Part shown: positions 1 to 9,656 of the stretch, in pieces | Layout of the letters: each line of letters opens with the position of its first letter | How positions within the stretch are numbered: position 1 is the first letter of the stretch | Source of the DNA: Mariniblastus sp. | GTDB lineage: Bacteria; Planctomycetota; Planctomycetia; Pirellulales; Pirellulaceae | DNA length: 36,909 bases | Reading direction: 5' to 3' | Assembly (NCBI GenBank): GCA_014237975.1 | Contig: JABACA010000035.1 | Coordinates: 1 to 36,909, forward strand | Made by a program: the position numbers and the translations under genes | The notes under the pieces: generated by a model | The model's input: the letters and a program-made list of their open reading frames with translations, nothing else | Databases searched by the model: none | Told to the model about the DNA's origin: nothing

Positions 1-1
1 A

Positions 2-64
2 CCGATCGCGGAAACCGATATCTGTGACCTGGTGCTGGAGACGTTCCGAACACGACCGTCTTAA
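2..64 (+). CDS. C-terminal fragment of an unidentified protein, cut by window start
   Basis: An open frame enters from the left edge and runs 20 codons to a TAA at 62-64; it ends with ETFRTRPS. It would converge on the LRR lipoprotein gene, leaving about 110 bases between the two stops. The fragment is too short to identify and codon composition alone does not prove it is coding. It could equally be non-coding sequence. Sequence to the left of the window would settle it. Confidence 0.3.
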   Translation, partial: PIAETDICDLVLETFRTRPS

Positions 65-173
65 TAATGCCGTTAATTCCGGGCAGCAGAACGGCCAACT
101 GGGACGAAGTAGAAAAACTATTACAGGGACCGTCGTGGGCGGGTGTTTTCCAGATCGAGGGCCTGACGATTCA

Positions 174-1688
174 TCAGGGACCGATCAGTTCACAATCGGT
201 ATTGGAAAAGACATCGTACAGGTCATAGAACTTGTCCTCGCTGATCTCCGTAAACGAGACGTTCAGGTATTTCAGGTTCTTTAGTTGCATCAGGGTCTCG
301 ACCGATTCGTCGGTGATGCCGGTCGAACCGAGGTGCACCCAGTCCAAGCCGGTTATCTGCGGCAATTGCTTGACGGCCGCATCGGTAATTTTTGTCTTGT
401 CCAGGTTCAACCAGTGCAGCTTGGGCAATTCGGTCAACTGGGCAACCACGTCATCACCCACCTTGGTATCCCACAAGTTCAATTCCGAGAGATTGCCCAT
501 CTTGGCGAACGAGGGTCCGGCCGCGTCGGTCACGCCCGGCGAATTCGTTTCGCTCAGATCGAGCTTGGCCAGATTGGGAAGCTCCGTCAACGAGGCAATG
601 CCGGCATCCGAGACCTTCGTATCCCTCAAGTTCATGGTTTGCAGATCGGACATCCCTGAGAAAACCTTCATCGCCGGGTCGCCCACCTGGGTTCGGAACA
701 GGTAGATCTCTTTCAGGTTCAGACCCGCCAGTTTCTCGATCCCCGCATCGGTCACCGCCGTGTCGTTGAGACCGAGGACTTTCAGTCCTTTCATCTGGGC
801 GACCGATTCCATCCCCGCATCGGTAATCTGGGGTCCCCAGACCTTGAGGAACGTAAGACGGGGCAAGGTCTCCAGGTGCTTCAAACCGACATCACTGACG
901 CGATTGCAATCCATCAGGTCGAGCGCCCGAATCGTTTCGGAACCCTGCAGGTGACGCAGCGCTTCGTCGCTGATCCGGGTCTGACCACAACGGACCTGCT
1001 GCAGGTTCGGTATCTGGGCGATGAACTCGAACGCCTCGTCACTGACATCGGAGCGAAACAGTTGTAGGAACGTCAATTTTTCCAGGGACGTCAGATGTGA
1101 CACCGACTCGGCCGTGGCCGGGGACTGTTCCAGGCTGAGATTTTCCAGCGATCCGATTTGGCCCAACAACTTGAACGTGTCGAGATCGGTTTGGGTCCCG
1201 TTCAAGGAGAGATGAGTCAAGCCGGGCAGGCCCTTTAATTGCTCGACCAGCGCGTTGTCATGGGTAGCGCTGCTCAGGTCAACCTGCCAGATGTCGCCCG
1301 CTTCGTTGAGCGAGACATAACCGTCAACCGTTTCCATTTGCTCTACCAAAGCGGAAACCTGCTCAGCTGAGAGCGGAGTCACTTGGGCTGAATCGGGACT
1401 CGCGGAGCTGGCTGGGGTGACGGCCTCGCCAGCCCCTTTCAATGCCTTGATCTGTTTCTCCAAATCCTTGATTTTGGCTTCCAGTTCCTTGTGTCGAGCC
1501 GTATTCGTTCCGTCGCCAAGCTGATCAATCCGATCCTCCAGCTGCTGTAGTTTTTTCTTCATGATCAACGGTTCATAGTCGGTTGTCTCGCAACCGACCA
1601 AACCTGAGATGCCCAACCCAATCACCAACATGATTGGCCATACGGGACTTCTATCAAGGTTACACGTTGACGAACGATGGGTACGCAT
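174..1688 (-). CDS. Leucine-rich-repeat lipoprotein with N-terminal coiled coil
   Basis: Predicted 504-residue envelope protein. I chose the ATG at 1686-1688 rather than the longer open frame because it puts a basic N-terminus ahead of a hydrophobic stretch and a lipobox, LVGC, with the lipidated cysteine at about residue 33. A charged heptad-like segment (about 41-86, rich in K, E, L) suggests a coiled coil. From about residue 130 to the end there are roughly a dozen 24-26 residue repeats of the pattern LxxLxxLxLxxTxITDxGLxxL, the bacterial LRR type common in planctomycetes. LRRs usually bind other proteins; no catalytic domain is visible, so the partner and function are unknown. It stands alone on the minus strand, more than 300 bases downstream of hisN. 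The fold is confident, the role is not. Confidence 0.85.
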   Translation of the reverse strand: MRTHRSSTCNLDRSPVWPIMLVIGLGISGLVGCETTDYEPLIMKKKLQQLEDRIDQLGDGTNTARHKELEAKIKDLEKQIKALKGAGEAVTPASSASPDSAQVTPLSAEQVSALVEQMETVDGYVSLNEAGDIWQVDLSSATHDNALVEQLKGLPGLTHLSLNGTQTDLDTFKLLGQIGSLENLSLEQSPATAESVSHLTSLEKLTFLQLFRSDVSDEAFEFIAQIPNLQQVRCGQTRISDEALRHLQGSETIRALDLMDCNRVSDVGLKHLETLPRLTFLKVWGPQITDAGMESVAQMKGLKVLGLNDTAVTDAGIEKLAGLNLKEIYLFRTQVGDPAMKVFSGMSDLQTMNLRDTKVSDAGIASLTELPNLAKLDLSETNSPGVTDAAGPSFAKMGNLSELNLWDTKVGDDVVAQLTELPKLHWLNLDKTKITDAAVKQLPQITGLDWVHLGSTGITDESVETLMQLKNLKYLNVSFTEISEDKFYDLYDVFSNTDCELIGP

Positions 1689-2009
1689 AAAGGCAATCCG
1701 AAATTTCTTGATAGTTCGAGGTGTTGAATACCACGTACGGCTCGCACGTGTTCCAGTTATTAACGTATTACAACCTTGTTTTTTTTCAATTCTAACTTGG
1801 ATAAATCCGCGAGTTTGAACCGTTTTGCCCGGAATCACCGGCAAAATGTGAATCCGCCTCCCGCAAGTCAAGTGAGACTTTCCAAGAACGGATCCGGCAA
1901 CGCCGTTGGGCGTTTCCGTTTTTGGCCATTATCCTCGCTCGTCGATCGAGGTTGAATCCAACTCGCAGGATGGTGCCAAGCAAACCTCGATCGCCTGCGG
2001 TTGGAGACC
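1689..2009. other. Gene-free stretch between hisN-like and LRR lipoprotein genes
   Basis: Holds the presumed promoter of the LRR lipoprotein gene, although I see no convincing -35/-10 pair. A short hairpin (AACGCC, loop GTTG, GGCGTT; 1899-1914) is followed on the plus strand by a T run at about 1919-1923. That resembles an intrinsic terminator, but no plus-strand gene precedes it. A longer inverted repeat at 1943-1993 is listed separately. Long frames here are shadows of hisN or read through the lipoprotein leader. Confidence 0.5.
1943..1993 (-). terminator. 11-bp inverted repeat just downstream of hisN-like gene
   Basis: CGATCGAGGTT at 1943-1953 is perfectly complementary to AACCTCGATCG at 1983-1993, with a 29-base loop that contains a small inner stem (ATCC/GGAT). 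It lies 16 bases past the stop codon of the hisN-like gene, where a transcript end is expected. There is no clear U tract after it, so it is either a 3'-end stabilising structure, a Rho-assisted terminator or a binding site. The palindrome is certain, the function is inferred. Confidence 0.4.
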
Positions 2010-2825
2010 TCAAGCACCGTTGAACTGACCCGCCCGGCGACGGGTAATCTCCAGGACCCGTTCGTGCAGGTGCCCATTGGAGCCGACCGCTTCTCCCGCA
2101 TCGATCCTCGCCGTGCCGGCCCAATCGGTAAACCGTCCACCCGCTTCTTCAATGATCGGTTGCACGGCAGCCGCATCCCAAATATTCAATATCGGATCAA
2201 TCATCAGATCCACCCGCCCGGTGGCCACCAACAGGTAGCCGTACACGTCGCCCCAGGTTCGGGCGAAATAGGTGGCGTCGGTCAATTCCGTCCATACGTC
2301 TACCGAATTCCGACGCGCAAACGTTTCCGCTTCTGTGGTCACCACGACCGCCTCCGACAGGTCGGTCTGGCTGGAAACCGATGCCCGGGTTGGCGCTTCG
2401 TTGCCTCGAAAATGCCAAGCCCCCTGATTGCGACAGGCATAAATCCCCTCATCCAATCCTGGAAAATAAACGCTGCCAATCGTTGCACAGCCGAGGATTT
2501 CGATTCCGATCATCGTGCCGAACAACGGAACTCCCGAGATGAAACTCTTCGTGCCGTCGATCGGATCCAGGATCCAGCGCACGTCCGGATTCCCCTGTTT
2601 GTCATCGAATTCTTCACCCAGGATAGAATCTTCAGGAAATTCACGTTCAATTTCCCGCCGCAAAAACTGCTCGGTCTCCTGGTCGGCAATGGTCAACGGG
2701 GAATTGTCCGTTTTCTTCTGCAAGACAAACTGATCGGTTTGAAAGTAGGCCAGGATAATGTCGCCCGATTGCTTAACAATCCGGTTGGCCAACTCCAGTC
2801 GTTCGTTCACCAAAGACACGGTCAT
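2010..2825 (-). CDS. hisN: Inositol monophosphatase family protein, probable histidinol-phosphatase
   Basis: 271 residues, the normal length for this family of Mg-dependent phosphatases. Metal-binding motifs are intact: GEE at 70-72, DPIDGTKSF from 87, and WDAAA at 216-220. Overall wording (WILDPIDGTKSFISGVPLFGT, WDAAAVQPIIEEAGG) resembles the HisN-type histidinol-phosphatases, which dephosphorylate L-histidinol phosphate in histidine synthesis. Inositol-1-phosphatase or another sugar phosphatase cannot be excluded by eye. The ATG is preceded by AAGGAAAG at a good Shine-Dalgarno distance. It is the last gene of a minus-strand run dksA-like > lspA > hisN, 77 bases after lspA. There are no other his genes nearby. 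Confidence 0.82.
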   Translation of the reverse strand: MTVSLVNERLELANRIVKQSGDIILAYFQTDQFVLQKKTDNSPLTIADQETEQFLRREIEREFPEDSILGEEFDDKQGNPDVRWILDPIDGTKSFISGVPLFGTMIGIEILGCATIGSVYFPGLDEGIYACRNQGAWHFRGNEAPTRASVSSQTDLSEAVVVTTEAETFARRNSVDVWTELTDATYFARTWGDVYGYLLVATGRVDLMIDPILNIWDAAAVQPIIEEAGGRFTDWAGTARIDAGEAVGSNGHLHERVLEITRRRAGQFNGA

Positions 2826-2902
2826 CTATTTCTTTCCTTTAACTGAAAACCGACCGGCTGAATGGTGACTGATCCGAACCAATACAAAACAACCGCGTCA
2901 TG

Positions 2903-3562
2903 TCAGGCTTCTTCTGTATCCTCGGCATCCCCTTCGCCCGCGGGAACCTTGGCAAAAAAAGCATGCAAAAACAACAGGATAGCGCCGATCACCAACAAGC
3001 TGTCGGCAATATTGAAATTGGGCCATGGATCAAAAAAAGGCACTCCTTCTAAACGGAAGAGTATCCAGTCCCTGACATTGTCGCGGACCGCTTCTGGGAA
3101 TCCCTGCACATAACCCCATCCCAGACGATCATACAAATTGCCAATAATGCCGGCGGTCACAAGTCCCAGAGCCGTCGTCAACCAACGATCACGGGCAGCC
3201 CGCCAAATAAACAACCAACAAAAAATGCCGATCAAGGCACCGATAGAAATCGTGGCAAAGACCCAGCTGTAACCGGCACCGAGCCCAAACAGGGCACCCG
3301 GATTATGGGATGTCTGAATCCCAAAGACGCCCTCCCACCACCAATGAGCCGGTTGAGGAATTCCTGCGTCCGGCAATTCGGGATTGTAGTAACGACTGAA
3401 AGCATAGGACTTGGTCCAAAGATCCAGTCCGGCACCCAATATCATCAGGCAAAAAAACAGGACGTAGCGATTACCTCGAACCGCTACGTCCTTTGATTGG
3501 TTTTCCGTGGAATCGTCAGAACTAGTAGTTCTCAGACTCGAGTTGGCTGGCGCACTTGACAC
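2903..3562 (-). CDS. lspA: Lipoprotein signal peptidase (signal peptidase II)
   Basis: 219-residue inner-membrane aspartyl protease that removes signal peptides from prolipoproteins after lipid attachment. Family signatures are present: HNPGALFG (86-93), GIIGNLYDRL with catalytic Asp145, and FNIADS with catalytic Asp187. Four transmembrane segments lie at about 33-50, 98-120, 127-142 and 184-204. It has a hydrophilic N-terminal extension of about 30 residues and an acidic tail, so it is longer than the E. coli enzyme (164). The only usable start I find is a GTG at 3560-3562 inside the end of the dksA-like gene. No Shine-Dalgarno sequence precedes it, which suggests translation coupled to the upstream gene. 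At least two predicted lipoproteins in this window would be substrates. Confidence 0.95.
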   Translation of the reverse strand: MSSAPANSSLRTTSSDDSTENQSKDVAVRGNRYVLFFCLMILGAGLDLWTKSYAFSRYYNPELPDAGIPQPAHWWWEGVFGIQTSHNPGALFGLGAGYSWVFATISIGALIGIFCWLFIWRAARDRWLTTALGLVTAGIIGNLYDRLGWGYVQGFPEAVRDNVRDWILFRLEGVPFFDPWPNFNIADSLLVIGAILLFLHAFFAKVPAGEGDAEDTEEA

Positions 3563-3905
3563 AATACGGTGTATACGGAATGGTTTTTAAACGCATTTTC
3601 GGGATTCTACCCGAACATTCAATGCAAGAACCATAAACGCCTTCTTCGATTCGTTCAAGTGCGGCTTCGATTTGAGACAGTGTTTCACCCTCGTTATTCA
3701 TCAACAAAATGGTGTTGTCTTGCTCAAAGGTGTCGCTTCCGATATCGGCAATATGACTCGGAACCGATGAACTCCCAGAACCGCCACCTGACGATTTGGA
3801 CAAGGCAGCATTGGCCAAAGTCGAAACATCGCCCCGCAATCTTGCCCTTAAAATAAGTAACATTTCTTTAAAGGGCTTCACTTCGGTTTTCTTCATTTTT
3901 GCCAT
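3522..3905 (-). CDS. DksA/TraR-family C4 zinc-finger protein
   Basis: 127 residues, shorter than E. coli DksA (151). The C-terminal zinc finger is complete, with Cys94, Cys97, Cys115 and Cys118 in the family's CxxC-17-CxxC spacing. An acidic central segment (about 52-90, with DIGSDTFEQD and IEAALERIEEGVYG) matches the coiled-coil and linker region typical of the family. Known members bind the RNA polymerase secondary channel and alter promoter response, often with ppGpp; here that role is inferred from family. There is a GGAGA Shine-Dalgarno sequence 8-9 bases before the ATG and a near-consensus promoter at 3980-4008. Residues 39-50 are a Gly/Ser-rich linker. The gene overlaps lspA by 41 bases and heads its operon. 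Confidence 0.9.
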   Translation of the reverse strand: MAKMKKTEVKPFKEMLLILRARLRGDVSTLANAALSKSSGGGSGSSSVPSHIADIGSDTFEQDNTILLMNNEGETLSQIEAALERIEEGVYGSCIECSGRIPKMRLKTIPYTPYCVKCASQLESENY

Positions 3906-4220
3906 CTCTGTTCTCCGTTGACTAGCTAAGGCCGGCGGGATGAGCTAAACAGTTGCCGTACCTACGCAGCGAGCGGCACATTCTATGTAGGGTGCTACCG
4001 ATAGTCAAATATTCCTTTTTAAATTCCGACAATTTGCTCATAAACCCTTACAATAAAGTCACTTCCAGCGGTATAACCCGTTTTTCTTGCCACGCTTAGC
4101 CACCCGAAAACGGGGGGTTACTGCCACGTTGAAGTCGCGTATTACACGGAATACACTACGCCGTTTAGTTCCCGCGTGTTCACTAAAAAATTCGATCCCT
4201 GTCGTTAGACCGAGCCAATT
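3906..4220. promoter_or_regulatory. Divergent intergenic region dksA-like / thrC with an imperfect hairpin
   Basis: Besides the minus-strand promoter, the thrC side contains an imperfect inverted repeat: TAACCCGTTTT (4074-4084) against AAAACGGGGGGTTA (4107-4120), 11 pairs interrupted by a 3-base G bulge, with a loop of about 22. A second, short repeat GCGTA/TACGC occurs at 4137-4141 and 4157-4161. I found no convincing plus-strand promoter, no Thr-rich leader peptide and no known riboswitch consensus. The hairpin could be an attenuator or protein site for thrC, or have no function. Confidence 0.4.
3980..4008 (-). promoter_or_regulatory. Probable sigma-70 promoter for the dksA-lspA-hisN operon
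   Basis: Read on the minus strand, TTGACT (4008-4003) and TAGAAT (3985-3980) are separated by exactly 17 bases. Each hexamer differs from the sigma-70 consensus at one position. A start site near 3973 would give a leader of about 68 bases before the dksA-like ATG. This is the best promoter match I found by eye in the window. Confidence 0.6.
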
Positions 4221-5606
4221 GTGAGCCTCAATTCCGAGTCATTTCAAAAGTGTATTTGGCCCGCCTGCGGCGCAACGTTTGATTTGGCACAAACTCTGGT
4301 TGCCTGTCCAAATTGCGGCAATCTATTAGACATTTGCTATGACTGGGACCATCTACCAGTCCCGAAAAACCTCGATTATTTCGAACAATTCTGGTCGCAG
4401 CGACGGAATCCGCAAAGATTTAGCGGAGTCTGGCGATTCCATGAATTACTGCCGTTTGCCGACTTGGAAGATTGTTTGACCATTGGAGAAGGCCAAACGT
4501 CGTTGCAGCAGGCCGATCGGCTTGCCGCCGAGGTCGGCCTTCCGCCTGGAAACCTGATGTTGCAATACGAGGGTTTTAATCCTTCAGGCAGTTTCAAGGA
4601 TAACGGAATGGCCGCGGCACTGACCCACGCTTCCATCCAAGGCGCCGAATTTGCCGCCTGCGCCTCGACAGGAAACACCAGTGCCAGTTTGGCCATGTTC
4701 GCCGCCGTAACGGGAGCGGTAAAAGCGATCGTTTTCGTTGGGTCTGGAAAAATCGCATATGGCAAACTTTCACAAGCGTTGGACTACGGCGCTTGCACCA
4801 TTCAGATCGATGGCGATTTTGACGATGCCATGCAACGCGTTCGCCAGGTTTGCCCAGAGCTGGGAATCTACCTGGTCAACAGTGTCAACCCATTTCGACT
4901 GGAAGGACAAAAGACCATCATGTTGCGCGTCCTTGAAAGTCTTCAATGGCAGCCACCTGACTGGATCGTCGTTCCGGGCGGAAATCTTGGTAATAGCAGT
5001 TCGTTTGGAAAGATCTTTGGCGAACTGAAAATGCTGGGTTTAATCGATCGCATTCCGAGGATTGCCGTTATCAATGCCGAGGGAGCTTCGACCCTAAATC
5101 ATTTGTACAACCAGAAAAATTTTCGTTGGCAACAGGGCCAGTTTTCTACCACCAAAGCCCAGGACTACTTTGATGTCATGCGGAAGTCCAATGCAACGGC
5201 CAACACCGTTGCAAGTGCCATCGAAATCAACTTCCCCGTCAATCTGGCGAAATGCCTGAGAGCATTGGAAATCACCGATGGTGTGGTTCGCGATGTCACT
5301 GACGAGGAGATCCTCGATCATAAAGCGATGATTGCACGGCATGGCTTTGGCTGCGAACCAGCCAGTGGTGCCAGCTTGGCGGGCGTCCGCAGGTTGCGCG
5401 AAGAAGGACTCATTTCCGACTCAGACCGCGTCGTTTGCATACTAACTGGACATGTTTTAAAGGATCCCAACGTCACGGTCGGTTATCACACCGATCAAGC
5501 ATGGCGGGAAGAGCAAGGCATTCGCCAAGCCACGTTTGCAAATCCACCCGTTACGGTTCCCAACGAACTCGAGCAAATCATTGCTGCGATCAATCAATCG
5601 CATTAA
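4221..5606 (+). CDS. thrC: Threonine synthase
   Basis: 461-residue PLP enzyme of fold type II that turns O-phosphohomoserine into threonine. The PLP lysine is Lys126 in [11 protein letters not shown]. The substrate-contact segment [13 protein letters not shown] (from about 146) and the glycine-rich phosphate loop PGGNLGNSS (from 252) are intact. The N-terminus carries two cysteine pairs, CIWPAC and CPNC, a zinc-ribbon-like start frequent in one class of threonine synthases. Translation starts at a GTG with no clear Shine-Dalgarno sequence; an ATG alternative is not available upstream in frame. dapB follows after 13 bases, so two branches of aspartate-derived amino-acid synthesis are probably co-transcribed. 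Cysteate synthase is a related alternative but less likely in this context. A second, more divergent paralogue lies at 20.6-21.8 kb. Confidence 0.93.
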   Translation: MSLNSESFQKCIWPACGATFDLAQTLVACPNCGNLLDICYDWDHLPVPKNLDYFEQFWSQRRNPQRFSGVWRFHELLPFADLEDCLTIGEGQTSLQQADRLAAEVGLPPGNLMLQYEGFNPSGSFKDNGMAAALTHASIQGAEFAACASTGNTSASLAMFAAVTGAVKAIVFVGSGKIAYGKLSQALDYGACTIQIDGDFDDAMQRVRQVCPELGIYLVNSVNPFRLEGQKTIMLRVLESLQWQPPDWIVVPGGNLGNSSSFGKIFGELKMLGLIDRIPRIAVINAEGASTLNHLYNQKNFRWQQGQFSTTKAQDYFDVMRKSNATANTVASAIEINFPVNLAKCLRALEITDGVVRDVTDEEILDHKAMIARHGFGCEPASGASLAGVRRLREEGLISDSDRVVCILTGHVLKDPNVTVGYHTDQAWREEQGIRQATFANPPVTVPNELEQIIAAINQSH

Positions 5607-5619
5607 CAAGAGGGTTTTC

Positions 5620-6414
5620 ATGACAAGTGTTTCAATTCACGGTGCCGCCGGCCGGATGGGAAAACGGCTGGTTGACCTGGTAGCCAGCGACGAACAGGTC
5701 TCGCTGGTTGCGGCTATCGAAGCGGCCAACCATCCCCTGATTGGACAGGATGCGGGAAGCGTGGCTGGCATCGCGCCGATTGGCATCCCGCTAACAGCCG
5801 AATTGCCACCAGGCCAACAGGTCGTGATTGATTTTTCACAGGCCGAGGCAGTCGATGGTATCCTGGACCAATGTCTGGAGACCAAGCTGCCATTGGTTAT
5901 GGCCACCACAGGTTTCGGTTCTGAAACGTCCGCCCGAATGGAAGCAGCCAGCCAGATCATCCCGATTGTTTGGGCGCCCAACATGAGCCTTGCGGTCAAT
6001 CTGACCATGAAACTTTCAGAAATTGCAGCGGCCGCACTTCAGGATTCCGGTAATCGCGTCGATGTCGAGATCATTGAAACCCACCATCGTTTCAAAGCAG
6101 ATGCTCCCAGCGGCACCGCGTTGAAGTTTGGTGAATTGATTGCTGGCCCGTTGAAAATCGATCGCCACCAACATGGTCGCCAGGGAACAACCGGGACGCG
6201 AGACAGTAATGAAATTGGCTATCATGCGATCCGGGCAGGAGACGATGCTGGCCAACATACAATCCTGTTCGGAATGATGGGTGAAAAGATAGAATTACGA
6301 GTGGCAGCGTCGAACCGGGATTGTTACGCGCTGGGTGCCATCGCGGCCGCCAAATTTCTTGGCAACAAGCCCGCCGGTATGTACAGCATGTACGATGTCC
6401 TCGGCTTGAATTAA
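5620..6414 (+). CDS. dapB: 4-hydroxy-tetrahydrodipicolinate reductase
   Basis: 264 residues, normal for DapB, which reduces the lysine/diaminopimelate precursor with NAD(P)H. The N-terminal dinucleotide motif is GAAGRMG (8-14). The catalytic signature ETHHRFKADAPSGTA (153-167) includes the His pair and the Lys. The NADH/NADPH-contact segment ATTGF and the APNMSLAVN segment are also present. I chose the ATG at 5620, preceded by AGAGG, over a longer frame that runs back into thrC. It probably shares a transcript with thrC and with the small protein 30 bases downstream. Its product feeds both lysine and, potentially, peptidoglycan meso-DAP. Confidence 0.96.
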   Translation: MTSVSIHGAAGRMGKRLVDLVASDEQVSLVAAIEAANHPLIGQDAGSVAGIAPIGIPLTAELPPGQQVVIDFSQAEAVDGILDQCLETKLPLVMATTGFGSETSARMEAASQIIPIVWAPNMSLAVNLTMKLSEIAAAALQDSGNRVDVEIIETHHRFKADAPSGTALKFGELIAGPLKIDRHQHGRQGTTGTRDSNEIGYHAIRAGDDAGQHTILFGMMGEKIELRVAASNRDCYALGAIAAAKFLGNKPAGMYSMYDVLGLN

Positions 6415-6444
6415 CACTTCAACCAAATCCTACAAAGGTCAAGT

Positions 6445-6816
6445 ATGGCCAAGTGTGACGAAGGCTATCTTTGCAGCATCTGTGGTCAAGATGTGGAGAA
6501 TGTGACCTCCAGTGACCTCTATCTGCGGTTTGTGATCGGTCAGCTCGACCCGGAGCTGCTGCATACCAGTCCGGAAAAACACATTCTCTGCAATCCGGAA
6601 CTGGCCCAGTTCATCGTCGCCGACGATTTCAAACCGGTCGCGGTGGATGGTCCATTCTCTAAAACACAACTGGACCCCGCCTTCGTTGCCGTGCAGGAGA
6701 AGTTGGTGACGCGGGGGTGGAATCGATTGAAAGAGATTCACAAGTTCCGGGATGTTTCCATCCTCGAGTTCCCGCTGCCGGAAGTCATTGAAAAGCTGAA
6801 TTCTCGCAAGGATTAA
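6445..6816 (+). CDS. Small conserved-looking protein of unknown function with N-terminal CxxC
   Basis: 123 residues, soluble and slightly acidic, with no signal peptide or membrane segment. The N-terminus MAKCDEGYLCSICGQDVE contains four cysteines, three of them in a CxxxxxxCxxC spacing that could hold a metal ion, though a fourth ligand is unclear (Cys49 in HILCNPE is a candidate). The rest is a compact alpha/beta-looking sequence without a family signature I recognise. An AAAGG precedes the ATG. It follows dapB by 30 bases on the same strand and is likely in the thrC-dapB transcript, but nothing in its sequence points to amino-acid synthesis. Confidence 0.8.
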   Translation: MAKCDEGYLCSICGQDVENVTSSDLYLRFVIGQLDPELLHTSPEKHILCNPELAQFIVADDFKPVAVDGPFSKTQLDPAFVAVQEKLVTRGWNRLKEIHKFRDVSILEFPLPEVIEKLNSRKD

Positions 6817-6861
6817 CAGGAACGCAAATTCCAACCTCTGTCACCTGGCGTCATGAACCTT

Positions 6862-7215
6862 TCAATCGGCGGGCAGATGATCAGGAAACTGGTGCCGGCC
6901 GGCATCATCCATAATTAGCTCATCCTGGGAGACAACCGCCTTCAATGACAACGGTCCATGCAGGTGTGGAAACGGCTCGCCATCAGCAGAGGGCTCCCAT
7001 TGCAACGCATCGCCCAGTATTTGGGCGTCTACCCCGACCAACATCAGATCGTCTTGACCGCGAAAAAACCGGGCTGCTGTCTGGCGAACCTGGTTGGCTG
7101 CCGAAAAATGGATAAACCCGTCGGTAATATCGATTTCGGCCCCCGTAAACAGGCCCGTCTCTAGCGCCTTGTTCCACGCATCCCGCGCTACGATTTTGTA
7201 GATAATGGATGACAT
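6862..7215 (-). CDS. DUF952 family protein
   Basis: 117 residues if begun at the ATG at 7213-7215, which has AGGG about 8 bases upstream; an in-frame extension of six codons is less likely. The sequence shows the DUF952 pattern: IYKIVARDAWNKA at the start, then DGFIHFSAANQVRQTA, FFRGQDDLMLVGVD, LQWEPS and FPHLHGPL. The conserved His (in FIHFS) and the second His-containing PHLHG are typical. The family has a glutathione-transferase/ADP-ribosyltransferase-like small fold and no established function. It converges on the unknown protein to its left and diverges from the SGNH hydrolase to its right. Confidence 0.88.
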   Translation of the reverse strand: MSSIIYKIVARDAWNKALETGLFTGAEIDITDGFIHFSAANQVRQTAARFFRGQDDLMLVGVDAQILGDALQWEPSADGEPFPHLHGPLSLKAVVSQDELIMDDAGRHQFPDHLPAD

Positions 7216-7301
7216 TCCCAAACCCTTATACAATGCATTGACGAACCGTGATTTGAGCCATTACAGCCACAATCTTCAATACTGAAAGCCAACTGGAAAC
7301 C

Positions 7302-8273
7302 ATGTATCAAATGAAATTGGCTATGGCGGCCGGATGCACCTGGCTCGTTCTGTTTGCCGTGATGGGGATGGCGCAGGAAACCGAGACCCGCTCCCCTGAG
7401 CGTTGGGAAAAAAATATCCGGAAATTCGAGGCCAAGGACCGGCAGGAAATGCCGGAAAATGACGGGGTTCTGTTCGTTGGGTCGTCTTCGATTCGACTTT
7501 GGGACACCCCCGCTTCGTTTCCTGGTGAAACGATTATCAACCGCGGTTTTGGCGGCTGTGAAATTTCCGATGTGAATCATTTTTTTGATCGAGTCGTGGC
7601 CCCGTACCAACCGCAGATCATCGTGTTCTATGCCCGTGACAACGACATCGCAAGCGGAGAAACGGCCGAATCCGTGGTGGCCGATTTTAAGACGTTTTGG
7701 AAGTCCGTCGGCCGTCAAATCCCCGACTGCACCGTCATTTACATCCCGATTAAACCGAGCCTGTCACGTTGGAACTTATGGCCCCGGATGCGCAACGCCA
7801 ATCAAACAATCAAACAGTTTGCCAAACAGAATTACAACTTGCGGTTCGCCGACATTGTTTCACCCATGCTCAATTCCGAGGGGAAACCAAGACCTGAACT
7901 GTTTGTTAAGGACGGGTTACATTTGAATGCCAAGGGTTACCAGATCTGGACGAGGGTCATTCAAGGCCTGCTGAAAGAAACGAAAAAAGGCATGGTGGTA
8001 GACGCCCCGGACCTGACACGTCATGGAGAAACGGGAAACGTTTCAGGAACCGTCTTGGTCACAGATTCAGAACAGGACGGACCCTGGAAAGTTGATTATC
8101 GATTTAATGATCAACCTTGGAGAGCGATGAAAAACGTTGGCGACGCCCGCCACTGGCTATTCAGCTACCCAGCGGAACTCGCCTACGGCCAGCATCAACT
8201 GGACATTCGCCTGTCGCCAACCCAGGGGAGCAGCCGTACCGTATCACGATCGATCAAAGTGATCGAAGAATGA
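7302..8273 (+). CDS. Secreted SGNH/GDSL-type hydrolase
   Basis: 323 residues with an N-terminal signal peptide (hydrophobic 8-23, possible cleavage after GMAQ). SGNH blocks are visible: FVGSSSIRLW with the nucleophile likely Ser62, the Gly block RGFGG at 81-85, the Asn block ARDNDIA with Asn114, and DGLHL with Asp204 and His207. The GDSL aspartate is replaced by Ser, as in some subfamilies with GSSS. Known relatives deacetylate or de-esterify polysaccharides and lipids; the substrate is not readable. The last 95 residues form a separate beta-rich segment (KVDYRFNDQPWRAM) that may be a binding domain. ATGs at 7302 and 7311 are both possible starts. It converges on thiC with a 36-base gap. Confidence 0.88.
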   Translation: MYQMKLAMAAGCTWLVLFAVMGMAQETETRSPERWEKNIRKFEAKDRQEMPENDGVLFVGSSSIRLWDTPASFPGETIINRGFGGCEISDVNHFFDRVVAPYQPQIIVFYARDNDIASGETAESVVADFKTFWKSVGRQIPDCTVIYIPIKPSLSRWNLWPRMRNANQTIKQFAKQNYNLRFADIVSPMLNSEGKPRPELFVKDGLHLNAKGYQIWTRVIQGLLKETKKGMVVDAPDLTRHGETGNVSGTVLVTDSEQDGPWKVDYRFNDQPWRAMKNVGDARHWLFSYPAELAYGQHQLDIRLSPTQGSSRTVSRSIKVIEE

Positions 8274-8309
8274 TCCGTCTGCCAACACTCACCGATGAGC
8301 CGTGCTGGA

Positions 8310-9656
<1,347 letters not shown>

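Noticed and set aside
1899-1923. Hairpin plus T run on the plus strand resembling an intrinsic terminator
   Set aside because: There is no plus-strand gene upstream for it to end; kept only as a note.
1868-2176. 102- and 110-residue minus-strand frames overlapping the 3' end of the hisN-like gene
   Set aside because: They lie in other frames of a clearly coding gene, have Arg-rich shadow composition and no family resemblance.
2001-2846. 281-residue plus-strand frame over the hisN-like gene
   Set aside because: Nearly as long as hisN, but it lacks any motif, whereas the minus strand carries all phosphatase signatures and a Shine-Dalgarno sequence.
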